DNA of 64,000 bases from Tidjanibacter sp. Its GTDB lineage: Bacteria > Bacteroidota > Bacteroidia > Bacteroidales > Rikenellaceae. The stretch lies in assembly GCA_017466345.1 (NCBI GenBank), contig JAFTUI010000005.1, positions 80,886 through 144,885 of the forward strand, given 5' to 3'. A program made the translations under genes and the position numbers. Below the pieces are notes generated by a model. It searched no databases. It had not been told where the DNA came from and was given only the letters and a program-made list of their open reading frames with translations. Of this stretch, positions 46,010-53,346 are shown one piece after another. Positions within the stretch are counted from its first letter, which is position 1. Each line of letters opens with the position of its first letter.

Positions 46010-47032
46010 TTACTTTCCAAACTCGCCACAGATGGCTTTTTTGAGCATTTTGGCGCGGGCGGTGGGGGTGGTGGCGTGTGCCAAGACGTACATCATCTTC
46101 GTAACTGCCGCCTCGGTGGTCATATCCCTGCCACTGATGACGCCGATTTTTTGCAGCGCAACGCCCGTCTCATAGATATCCATATTTACCTCGCCATTGC
46201 TACACTGTGTGACATTCACAACGCTGATACCCTTAGAGATAGCCTCCCTCAGTGCGCCAATAAACCACTCCTTAGTGGGGGCGTTTCCTGCACCGTATGT
46301 TTCGAGCACCACGCCCTTCACGCCGCTCGCCAGCATAGCCCTCAGAATACTCTCGGTGAGTCCGGGGAATATCTTTACAATGGCGACTTCTCTTTCGAGG
46401 GCGGTATCAACCCCGAACTCCGCACCGCTCTTGGGGCGAGCGATGAACTGTTCGTTATATTGTATGCTCACGCCCACCTCGGCAAGTGGTGGGTAGTTGT
46501 TGGATGCAAAGGCACTCAGCTCCTCGGCACTCTGCTTGGTCGTGCGGTTGCCGCGGAAGAGGCGGTTCTGGAAGTAGAGCGTCACGCCAGGCGCCGCAGC
46601 CCTGCCCTTAGAGTCCTTGGCGGCAGCTATCTCTATGGCAGTGATGAGGTTCTCCCTGCCATCGGTGCGCAGTACGCCAATAGGAATCTGGCTACCCGTA
46701 AAGACTACGGGCTTTGCGAGGTTGTGGAGCATAAAACTCAGAGCACTCGCACTATACGACATTGTGTCCGTTCCGTGTAGCACCACAAAGCCATCGAACC
46801 TCTCGTAGTTCTCGCCAATCTTCTCGGCAAGTCTTACCCACAATTCGGGCGATGCGTTAGAGGAGTCGATAGGCTCAAAGGGCAACACTTCAATATCCAC
46901 TTCAAGGCTCCTCAGTGCAGGGAACTCCTTGTAGATGTTGGTAAAGTCGAAGGGCACAAGTGCGCCACTCTCGGGGTCGGTGTGCATACCGATTGTACCT
47001 CCGGTGTAGATAAGCAGTACGGAACTTTTCAT
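46010..47032 (-). CDS. ansA: Type I (cytoplasmic) L-asparaginase
   Basis: A 340-residue amidohydrolase converting asparagine to aspartate and ammonia. The first catalytic Thr is in IYTGGTIGM and the second in VLHGTDTMSYSAS; Lys and Asp of the second triad are expected in the following strand. No signal peptide, so the cytoplasmic type. It is the third gene of dprA-tatD-ansA, 29 bases after tatD. Confidence 0.93.
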   Translation of the reverse strand: MKSSVLLIYTGGTIGMHTDPESGALVPFDFTNIYKEFPALRSLEVDIEVLPFEPIDSSNASPELWVRLAEKIGENYERFDGFVVLHGTDTMSYSASALSFMLHNLAKPVVFTGSQIPIGVLRTDGRENLITAIEIAAAKDSKGRAAAPGVTLYFQNRLFRGNRTTKQSAEELSAFASNNYPPLAEVGVSIQYNEQFIARPKSGAEFGVDTALEREVAIVKIFPGLTESILRAMLASGVKGVVLETYGAGNAPTKEWFIGALREAISKGISVVNVTQCSNGEVNMDIYETGVALQKIGVISGRDMTTEAAVTKMMYVLAHATTPTARAKMLKKAICGEFGK

Positions 47033-47061
47033 TGTTATCGTGTTTTAGGTTTTTCTCTTCT

Positions 47062-47883
47062 CTATATGCCAAACATTGTGCGTGCGTTGCGGGTTGTCGC
47101 TTCTGCCACCTCTTCGGGTGTGCACCCCCTAAGGCGTGCTATTTGCTCGCAAATATACACTAAATTTTTGGGTTCGTTGCGTTTGCCCCTAAAAGGTACG
47201 GGCGAAAGGTAGGGCGAGTCGGTTTCGAGCACCATCCGCGAGAGGGGAATGTGGGGTATGCTCTCCAACAGAGGGCTCTTCTTGTAGGTCGATACGCCGC
47301 CAATGCCCACCAAAAAACCGCCCAGACTCTCTATGCGCTCGTAGACCTCCGAACTCTCGCCAAAGGCGTGGAGAATGCCCCTTGCACGCCCCTTGTAGCC
47401 CTCCAAAATATCGAGCATCTCGCTCCAAGCGTTGCGGGTGTGTATCACAAGTGGCAAGTCGTACTCTATGGCGAGTTCCACCTGACGCACAAAGCACTCC
47501 CTCTGCTCCGCCTCCCAATCCTTGCTCCAATAGAGGTCCAAGCCCACCTCGCCAACGCCATAGAAACGCTCCACAGGTCGTTCCTCGGTGCCTATGGGGG
47601 CACTGCTCGCGCCGCCATTGCACGCTGCAAGGAGTCGCTCCACCTCGGCAAGTTCCTCCCTCCAAGCGGGGTTGTCGTTTACGGACGTGGGGTGCAGACC
47701 TATGAGCGAGTAGCAGTCGCGGCGCTCGCGTGTGAGGGCAAATTGCGCACTGTTGGTCGTGCGGTCTATGGCAGGGAAGATGAACGCCTCCACGCCCGCC
47801 TCTTCGGCACGCGCAAAGACCTCGCACCTATCCTCCGCAAACTCCTCGCCATAGATGTGTGTATGGGTATCTATAAGTCGCAT
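47062..47883 (-). CDS. tatD: TatD family metal-dependent DNase
   Basis: A 273-residue TIM-barrel hydrolase. The DTHTHIY motif at the N-terminus, GEVGLDLYWSKD, LVIHTRNA, GILHAFGES and LETDSPYLSPVPFRGKRNEP provide the two-metal site. TatD proteins degrade DNA 3' ends and act in repair and turnover. It follows dprA by 6 bases. Confidence 0.94.
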   Translation of the reverse strand: MRLIDTHTHIYGEEFAEDRCEVFARAEEAGVEAFIFPAIDRTTNSAQFALTRERRDCYSLIGLHPTSVNDNPAWREELAEVERLLAACNGGASSAPIGTEERPVERFYGVGEVGLDLYWSKDWEAEQRECFVRQVELAIEYDLPLVIHTRNAWSEMLDILEGYKGRARGILHAFGESSEVYERIESLGGFLVGIGGVSTYKKSPLLESIPHIPLSRMVLETDSPYLSPVPFRGKRNEPKNLVYICEQIARLRGCTPEEVAEATTRNARTMFGI

Positions 47884-47889
47884 AGGTTT

Positions 47890-49002
47890 TTACAATTTTC
47901 TCTCGCACTTTCTGCCAGGCAGTATCGCCACCGCATCGCACAGCTCCAAGCCCATAAGCAGCGACACCACCTTCTGCGGCAGGTAGCCCGTGCGCTCCGC
48001 CAGAGCCTCGTACTCCACAACCTCGCCCAACTGCATACTCTCCAAGAGCACCCTTTCATCGGGTTGCAGGTTGAGTGTTTCGGTGGGTGCCACGGTGGGT
48101 GCGAAGGTTACCTCCTCCTCTTTGGTCACATCCCAGCCGAGCTCGTAGATAATATCGCCTCCCGAGCAGACCATTGCTGCCTTATTTTGCTTTATGAGTA
48201 GGTTGGAACCGTAGGAGTTCTTGTCGAAAGCCCTTCCTGGGACTGCCATCACAACCCTCCCATAGCCAAAGGCGCAGTCGGCAGTTATCAGCGAGCCACC
48301 TTCGTAGGGCGACTCCACCACAACCACACCGCTCGACAAACCCGCAATTATGCGGTTGCGCGATGGGAAGAACTTGCCCGAATTTTTGTGCTGTGACGAC
48401 ACCTCGGTAACTATTGCGCCACCCTCCGCCAAGATGCGGTCCGCAAGCGACCTATTACCCACAGGCGTAACCTCGGGCAGCGCATTGGCGATAATCGCAA
48501 CAGTCGTAGCACCCACTTCGAGGGCTGCACGATGGGCGTTCTCGTCATTGCCATAAGCCAAACCGCTCACGATTGATACCTTGGGAACCCGCTCGTGGAG
48601 CTGCGCTACAAGCCTTTGCCCCGCCACCTGACCGTAGGAGGAGATGCCACGAGTGCCCACAAACGCCACCGAAGGTTGCGATAGAGCACCGATGTTACCC
48701 TGCACGAAGATGACGTGCGGACGGTCGGGGCACTCCCTGAGCAACGGTGGATAGACCTCATCGGTGGCTGCTATGGCGTAGATGTGGTGCTTCTCGCAGT
48801 AGCGCACCTCACGCTCGGCAGCCGCCATACCCGACTTTGCGAGTATCTCTCCGATTGCCGCTGGACGTGATATGTGGGCACGCAGATCGACTTCGGACGC
48901 CCTAAATACCGCCTCGGCAGAGCCAAAAGCGTCTATGAGTAACGCTATTGTTGCATTGCCCATACCGGGAGTGAAGAGTAGTGCAAGGTCGTAGATTGTC
49001 AT
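47890..49002 (-). CDS. dprA: DNA-processing protein DprA
   Basis: A 370-residue protein that loads RecA on incoming single-stranded DNA in transformation. An N-terminal SAM-like helical region (LALLFTPGMGNATI) is followed by the Rossmann-like core with VGTRGISSYGQVAGQRL, SGLAYGNDENAHRAAL, and SRNRIIAGLSSGVVVVES. A C-terminal winged-helix DML1-like domain covers about 305-370. It heads the operon and is divergent from tRNA-Cys. Confidence 0.94.
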   Translation of the reverse strand: MTIYDLALLFTPGMGNATIALLIDAFGSAEAVFRASEVDLRAHISRPAAIGEILAKSGMAAAEREVRYCEKHHIYAIAATDEVYPPLLRECPDRPHVIFVQGNIGALSQPSVAFVGTRGISSYGQVAGQRLVAQLHERVPKVSIVSGLAYGNDENAHRAALEVGATTVAIIANALPEVTPVGNRSLADRILAEGGAIVTEVSSQHKNSGKFFPSRNRIIAGLSSGVVVVESPYEGGSLITADCAFGYGRVVMAVPGRAFDKNSYGSNLLIKQNKAAMVCSGGDIIYELGWDVTKEEEVTFAPTVAPTETLNLQPDERVLLESMQLGEVVEYEALAERTGYLPQKVVSLLMGLELCDAVAILPGRKCERKL

Positions 49003-49042
49003 CGTTAATTTTGGTTTTGGAGAGGTAAATTTATGAAAAAAA

Positions 49043-49073
49043 TTTGGAGTTTGCGAGAAAATAGTTACTTTTG
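49043..49073 (+). promoter_or_regulatory. Promoter of tRNA-Cys
   Basis: TTTG (49043-49046), 19 bases, TACTTTTG (49066-49073). Transcription would start about 65 bases before the mature tRNA. Confidence 0.82.
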
Positions 49074-49146
49074 TGCTCCGAAAGCAACACTCCGATGCGT
49101 ATTTTGACTGCGGTAGTTGCTGGAAGAGATTGATTATAAGATATTT

Positions 49147-49217
49147 GGTGCGATGGCCGAGTGGCTAGGCAAAGGTCTGCAAAACCTTCTACAGCGGTTC
49201 GATTCCGCTTCGCACCT
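49147..49217 (+). tRNA. tRNA-Cys (anticodon GCA)
   Basis: A 71-nt tRNA with acceptor GGTGCGA/TCGCACC, discriminator U, and anticodon loop CTGCAAA giving GCA. The T arm is GCGGTTCGATTCCGC. CCA is not encoded. The 3' end is the attachment site of the element that follows: its last 14 bases plus seven downstream bases recur at 52765-52785. Confidence 0.96.
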
Positions 49218-49224
49218 CAAAAAA
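49204..49224 (+). repeat. attL: 21-bp repeat at the tRNA-Cys 3' end
   Basis: A segment from the tRNA T arm through CACCTCAAAAAA is repeated exactly at 52765-52785. Such perfect direct repeats of a tRNA 3' end mark site-specific integration. Confidence 0.88.
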
Positions 49225-49263
49225 GTGCTCTACAATATGCTGTGGGGCACTTTTCGTTTTTTT
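49219..49263 (+). terminator. Element-supplied terminator for tRNA-Cys
   Basis: AAAAGTGC (49221-49228) pairs with GCACTTTT (49249-49256) over a long loop and is followed by CGTTTTTTT. It replaces the chromosomal hairpin now found beyond attR (GGCTCGC/GCGAGCC at 52788-52808). Confidence 0.75.
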
Positions 49264-49270
49264 ACGCCGG

Positions 49271-49284
49271 AATTTACGCCAGAA
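49271..49284. promoter_or_regulatory. Left subterminal motif TTTACGCC
   Basis: TTTACGCCGG (49261-49270) and AATTTACGCCAGAA (49271-49284) are tandem direct copies. The second is the exact reverse complement of TTCTGGCGTAAATT at 52621-52634 near the right end. They may be protein-binding sites for recombination, replication or partition. Confidence 0.55.
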
Positions 49285-49361
49285 AGTCACTCTTAACCGT
49301 CCATCTACACAAAGAACTTAACTACCACAAAGATAATAAATTACCGGCATAAACACAACTC

Positions 49362-49643
49362 CTACGCCCTGTTTTTGCTCATAAACTTTTCAATATCGCT
49401 CTTGCGAAACCAAATCTCCCTGCCTCGTTGCGAGTAGGCAATCTCGTTGTTGTTCTTTATCTGCGTGGCAAGACTCTCGCCTATTCCCAAATACTTTGCG
49501 AGTCCGTTTATGCCGTTCACATAGGGGCTTGCAAGGCTCGCCTCTATCCCCTCAAACTTCTCATCGAGCAACCTCGACACCCTCTCCACCACTTCGGAGA
49601 TAATCTGTTCCTTAAATACTTCATTATTTATATTCTCAATCAT
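49362..49643 (-). CDS. DUF3853/excisionase-like helix-turn-helix protein
   Basis: About 93 residues from the ATG giving MIENINNEVF. The N-terminal half is helical and charged; the C-terminal half (GINGLAKYLGIGESLATQIKNNNEIAYSQRG, then EIWFRKSDIEKFM) has the helix-turn-wing pattern of AlpA/Xis DNA-binding proteins. Such proteins direct excision or regulate mobile elements in Bacteroides. It is transcribed toward tRNA-Cys and is the only recombination-related gene found in the element. Confidence 0.75.
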   Translation of the reverse strand: MIENINNEVFKEQIISEVVERVSRLLDEKFEGIEASLASPYVNGINGLAKYLGIGESLATQIKNNNEIAYSQRGREIWFRKSDIEKFMSKNRA

Positions 49644-49955
49644 ATCCAACTTACTTTTATAGAAGTATAAGGAGAAAGTGAAAAAAGTCAATAGGCAAAA
49701 TGAAAAATAATTTACTTTCACCTCTGTAATAGGTAGTTACAAGGGTATTTTTTTGAAGAGCACCCCGCAAACCCCCTCCCCATCAACCCATTAGTACCGT
49801 AAACCGCCTCTTAAAACAGTGTCGAGAAGTAGGCGTGAAAGCCCATACCCTGTTCGTTACGAGAAGCCTGTTTGGTGAGAAGGTAAAAATAATTTTTTAC
49901 TACTCTTACTAACTTTTCCAAACTTACTGATATTTATATATAAAACACAATCAGT

Positions 49956-50153
49956 ATGAAAAGTAAAAGACAATACCGAGAACTCTCGGACGAAACAAAA
50001 CAAAAAATTAGTGCATCAAGCAAAGGGAAGAGTAAAAGTTTTTCGCATCGTGAACACCTATCCCAATCATTAAAAAATTACTGGCGCACCATCCCAAACA
50101 AACCCACACAAACAACAATGGACGACTTGATAGGTAAGAAGAGCACCACTTAA
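49956..50153 (+). CDS. Small basic protein with NUMOD3-like motif
   Basis: 65 residues, rich in Lys, Ser and Arg. The segment ELSDETKQKISASSKGKSKS resembles the NUMOD3 DNA-binding helix found in homing endonucleases, here without any nuclease domain. The second half (HREHLSQSLKNYWRTIPNK) looks like a repeat of the same helix. It may bind element DNA. The gene precedes rep by 86 bases and may be cotranscribed with it. Function is not known. Confidence 0.5.
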   Translation: MKSKRQYRELSDETKQKISASSKGKSKSFSHREHLSQSLKNYWRTIPNKPTQTTMDDLIGKKSTT

Positions 50154-50239
50154 CCACTTATCAAGGTTAAGGTTTCGGTTTTTTAAGTCCCCGCACAGGG
50201 GCTCCCCAACAATAATAAAAAGGCAAACAATAATGAAAA

Positions 50240-51247
50240 GTGATTAAATTAGACAAGGTAAAGATAATTACCAAATTAGACTATGTGACATATTTTAATG
50301 AAGAGATATTTGAAAAAACAATCAAAAACAAAAGAGTAGAAAAATATACATTCTATCAAAAAACACCTTATTCATTATTCATAGGTTTAGATATTCTTGC
50401 CAACGAATTGATTTTGGAGTTTACCGGCAAGATTCTCAAAGATGACTACCCCAAATTGATAAACAAAGATACCATCCAGCAATGCTTTGAGGAGATTTTG
50501 AAGATGGGTGTTTGCAATTTCGATGTTGAGGCGGTGATGGCTAACCACTATGTGTGCAAGGTGGATGTGTGTTGCGACTTTGAGTGTAAGGATATAGCCG
50601 AGGTTAGCACCTACATAAAGAGCAACATCCGCAGTTACACACGCTATACCGCAAAGAAACTCTATAATGGCAACTTTATCGTGGAGCGCAATGTTACCAC
50701 AAGGGGGCGCAAGCGTAGGCTCACACTTTACGATAAGAGCAAGGAGTTGATGCAGTCAGCAAATAGGGCTTTCCGAACCTCGCTAAAAGACGAGGGTGTT
50801 GTGATGGACTACTTTATGGATAAGGCACGATTTGAAATGAACCTCAACTCTATGGAACAGATACGAGAGGCGTTTGGTGTTGAGGATACCACTCTGCAAA
50901 CGATTTTGGACAGTGAGTGCAACCCTATTGTGAGATTCTTGGACGAGGTTTTGGAGGACGACAGTATGGCTGCTCGACATAACGCACGGAAGGACTATAT
51001 CAATGAACTTATATTGGCGGATTGCGGGTATAATTTGGAGAGGGTTGAGGCTACGATGAGGAAATTCTACGCCCCCGGAACAAAGATGCGACAGGTGATG
51101 CAACCATTCAGGGAATTGCTCCCCCGCATCCACGCCTCCTCCATCATCAAACAACTCACCAAGCCAAACCTTTTTCAACTCCTTATGGAGTTTATTTTTG
51201 TTGTCATTGCCCTCGATAGCATAATTCGCTACGGCATTATCCTTTGA
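50240..51247 (+). CDS. Rolling-circle replication initiator-like protein (Rep_trans/phage type)
   Basis: 335 residues, starting at a GTG. The CKVDVCCDFECKDIAEV strand, the LTLYDKSKELM block with its tyrosine and the ARFEMNLNSMEQIREAFG segment resemble replication initiation factors of ssDNA plasmids and filamentous phages (Rep_trans family). Such proteins nick one strand and prime rolling-circle replication. The C-terminus ends in a hydrophobic segment (LLMEFIFVVIALDSIIRYGIIL), unusual for a Rep and suggestive of membrane attachment. Assignment is by pattern, not by alignment. Confidence 0.6.
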   Translation: MIKLDKVKIITKLDYVTYFNEEIFEKTIKNKRVEKYTFYQKTPYSLFIGLDILANELILEFTGKILKDDYPKLINKDTIQQCFEEILKMGVCNFDVEAVMANHYVCKVDVCCDFECKDIAEVSTYIKSNIRSYTRYTAKKLYNGNFIVERNVTTRGRKRRLTLYDKSKELMQSANRAFRTSLKDEGVVMDYFMDKARFEMNLNSMEQIREAFGVEDTTLQTILDSECNPIVRFLDEVLEDDSMAARHNARKDYINELILADCGYNLERVEATMRKFYAPGTKMRQVMQPFRELLPRIHASSIIKQLTKPNLFQLLMEFIFVVIALDSIIRYGIIL

Positions 51248-51300
51248 CAACAAAGGGGAGGTTGTGAGCCTCCCCAATTGTGTTAGATTAACCTAAAAGG

Positions 51301-52311
51301 TTATTGACTATTTCTAATTGTTTCGCAAAGGTTGTCAATTGCGGGCTGCATCACCTCATTGTATACTTCGGGAAATAGTCGCATATAATATTCTTGTCCT
51401 ACACATTTTACAAATATGGAATCAAATTGACTCTCTGTTTGGTTGAGTGCTTCCACAATGCTCTTACTTGCATTACATCTCAACGGCAGTGTCTGCTGAT
51501 GAAAATATGTTTTTGTTTTTTGCAATTTATCCCAATACTCGACAGCAATCTCCATCGGGAAATCAGGACTAATTCGTGAGCCAATTGTCTCACCCCAATC
51601 TGCCACATTAGGGCGATAATGCAACCAGTCCATATGCTCCCATTGCACGGTTGAATATTCATAGAAAGGTGTTATGGGGGCATATGCTTCTACTACTGCC
51701 GCATCGCATGTTGTATCATCTAAATAGAATGGAGTAATGATAGATGCTAATAAGGCAAAAATAGATATAATCACAGCCACAATCGCCCATTTTGTTTGTC
51801 TTTTAGCCTCTGCTAACTCAGCTTTCACAAAATTATTTTTAACCAAACTCTCAATATCGGGATGTATCCAAATGCATAGATTATCGTGATTTGAGATATA
51901 TTCTGCAACATCCCCCGGTATTTTCACACAATCTCCCATTACTTTACCGTCCAACTCCGTTGATATATCTTTAAACTCCTTTTGAGGCGCTGCTTGTTTA
52001 TAGAATTGGATTATTTTTTCTTCTTCAAATAATTTTATGTGCCAAATGGAATCAACAATGACATGATAAGCCTCGTGCGCCTTGGGGGAGTAGACACTAA
52101 GCACCTTGTTGTTCTGCGACATGGAGATTATGGAGTGGGAAGAACAAATGTCTTCCAATAATTGGTGTAGTGTATGTGAACCTTGCATTTCATTGTTGTA
52201 TTCACATAACTTCTTTCCCAAAAATTTTCTAATATCCTTTTTCATATTTCCCAACTTCGTTATTTGAGTGGATTTATCAAGATATATTCTTCTAATACTA
52301 GAATCTTCCAC
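51301..52311 (-). CDS. Unrecognised single-pass membrane protein
   Basis: 336 residues from a GTG that overlaps the preceding small gene by 14 bases; an ATG 66 bases later (52245) is an alternative. A helical cytoplasmic N-terminal region (about 1-172) is followed by one transmembrane helix (about 173-196, WAIVAVIISIFALLASIITPF). The C-terminal domain of about 140 residues has three cysteines (TTCDAAV, LRCNAS, KCVGQ). I do not recognise the family. As reverse-strand cargo in a tiny element it may serve host defence, competition or element maintenance, but nothing in the sequence decides this. Confidence 0.6.
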   Translation of the reverse strand: MEDSSIRRIYLDKSTQITKLGNMKKDIRKFLGKKLCEYNNEMQGSHTLHQLLEDICSSHSIISMSQNNKVLSVYSPKAHEAYHVIVDSIWHIKLFEEEKIIQFYKQAAPQKEFKDISTELDGKVMGDCVKIPGDVAEYISNHDNLCIWIHPDIESLVKNNFVKAELAEAKRQTKWAIVAVIISIFALLASIITPFYLDDTTCDAAVVEAYAPITPFYEYSTVQWEHMDWLHYRPNVADWGETIGSRISPDFPMEIAVEYWDKLQKTKTYFHQQTLPLRCNASKSIVEALNQTESQFDSIFVKCVGQEYYMRLFPEVYNEVMQPAIDNLCETIRNSQ

Positions 52312-52567
52312 TAAGGTATCCCCATATTATCACGAATGCTACTGCTACTATTATTGCTATTATACACATAACAGTAAAACCGTGTTTTGAGCTCATAAGT
52401 TTATTCCATTGAGATAGTTCTTGCGGAACAGATGTTTTAGATGTGTTATCAAATAATTTGTTTACGAGTTTTTTAACACGATTATGATTGAGAGGATTAT
52501 CCCATGTCGTTAGTCCCCATTCAAAAAATTGTGCTGTTAGGGTTGTCTGAGTATCATTTAATTTAAT
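52298..52567 (-). CDS. Small tail-anchored protein, start unclear or 5' end broken
   Basis: An 89-codon frame (LNDTQTTLTAQFFEWGLTTW near its start) ends in a hydrophobic helix (FTVMCIIAIVAVAFVIIWGYL) and stops inside the first codons of the 336-residue gene. Charge pattern and C-terminal helix suggest a real tail-anchored membrane protein. No ATG, GTG or TTG lies at the 5' end after the in-frame TAA; it would need an ATT start, or an ATG two frames away with a frameshift. It is either noncanonically started or slightly damaged. Confidence 0.45.
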   Translation of the reverse strand: MKLNDTQTTLTAQFFEWGLTTWDNPLNHNRVKKLVNKLFDNTSKTSVPQELSQWNKLMSSKHGFTVMCIIAIIVAVAFVIIWGYLSGRF

Positions 52568-52620
52568 ATTTTATTCTTTTTTCAAAGTATAAATGGACAC
52601 CGATTAAAAGTAAACATTTT

Positions 52621-52652
52621 TTCTGGCGTAAATTATTTTTTACGCCAGAGAA
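52621..52652. promoter_or_regulatory. Right subterminal inverted motif pair
   Basis: TTCTGGCGTAAATT and TTTTTTACGCCAGAGAA form an inverted repeat (CTGGCGTAAA/TTTACGCCAG). They match the left-end motifs at 49261-49284 in opposite sense. The remaining 110 bases to attR have no gene. Confidence 0.55.
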
Positions 52653-52764
52653 ACCCCTCTTCCCAACAAAGTCTAATAAGGTTAAATAAGGAAAGTTTTT
52701 CTAAACCCCGCAATTTCAAAGGGCAAACAAGGCTTAACAACCCTATATAAAGCCTTGAAAATCA

Positions 52765-52785
52765 TCCGCTTCGCACCTCAAAAAA
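52765..52785 (+). repeat. attR: 21-bp repeat
   Basis: Exact copy of 49204-49224. It is followed by GGCTCGC-TGTTG-GCGAGCC and then TTATTTTTTGAGGTGCGAG, so that CGCACCTCAAAAAATA and its complement close one long perfect hairpin. This is the original chromosomal terminator of tRNA-Cys. Confidence 0.88.
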
Positions 52786-52807
52786 TAGGCTCGCTGTTGG
52801 CGAGCCT

Positions 52808-53110
52808 TATTTTTTGAGGTGCGAGTTATCTCGCACCGATATTCACATTCCTCCCCAAACCCCTCCTTTGCAAAAGAAGGGGCTTATAATTTGGGATGCT
52901 TTGATGCGAGCCTTTTGTTTTTGAGGTGTGAATTGTTTCGCACCGATTTTTACATCCCCCCTAAATCCCCCTTTGACAAAGGGGGACTTGTTTTTTTGTG
53001 GGGGTGGCATTTGCAGACTATTGTTTTTGAGGTGCGAGTTATCTTACACCAATTTTTACATATCCTCTCCGCCTGCGTAGCACTCCCCCTAACTTGGAGG
53101 GAGGGTTTTG
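52808..53110. repeat. Array of three tRNA-Cys-end hairpin units, period about 107 bp
   Basis: Units begin near 52814, 52921 and 53028. Each starts with TTTTTGAGGTGCGAG, the reverse complement of the tRNA-Cys 3' end, and continues into a hairpin (GGTGCGAG-TTAT-CTCGCACC in unit 1). TTTTTACAT then leads to a CCCCT-rich palindrome (such as TCCCCCTTTG/CAAAGGGGGA). No gene is visible in the 560 bases between attR and the LptF/LptG gene. Confidence 0.75.
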
Positions 53111-53346
53111 CTGCCAATAAGCCCTGCAAGGTATATATGCCACACACAAGTACGGGTATTAAAAAAGATACCCGTAAATTAAATAGGGGGAGGTGGTGGG
53201 AGATAAATTACCGCTGACATCAAAAAATCACCATCCACATCTTTGTCGTTCTCAATTTTCAAATAATTTTCAACTTTCAACTTTCAATTCTCAACTTTAT
53301 AAGTATCTTTGTGGTTTATAAGTCGCTTTGCGTAGCAAAGAAAGTT

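Larger units (their letters stand above)
49204..52785. mobile_element. 3.6-kb integrated element at tRNA-Cys, no integrase
   Basis: Bounded by perfect 21-bp direct repeats of the tRNA-Cys 3' end. The interior is markedly more AT-rich than the flanks. It encodes an excisionase-like protein, a small NUMOD3-like protein, a rolling-circle-type Rep, and a membrane-protein pair. TTTACGCC-type motifs lie near both ends (49261-49284 and 52621-52652). No tyrosine or serine recombinase is present, so integration must rely on a host or helper recombinase, or the element has lost its own. It could be a plasmid-like or filamentous-phage-like satellite. Confidence 0.8.

Noticed and set aside
49204-52785. 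Complete filamentous phage genome
   Set aside because: No Zot-like assembly ATPase or recognisable coat protein genes; only the Rep-like protein is suggestive.
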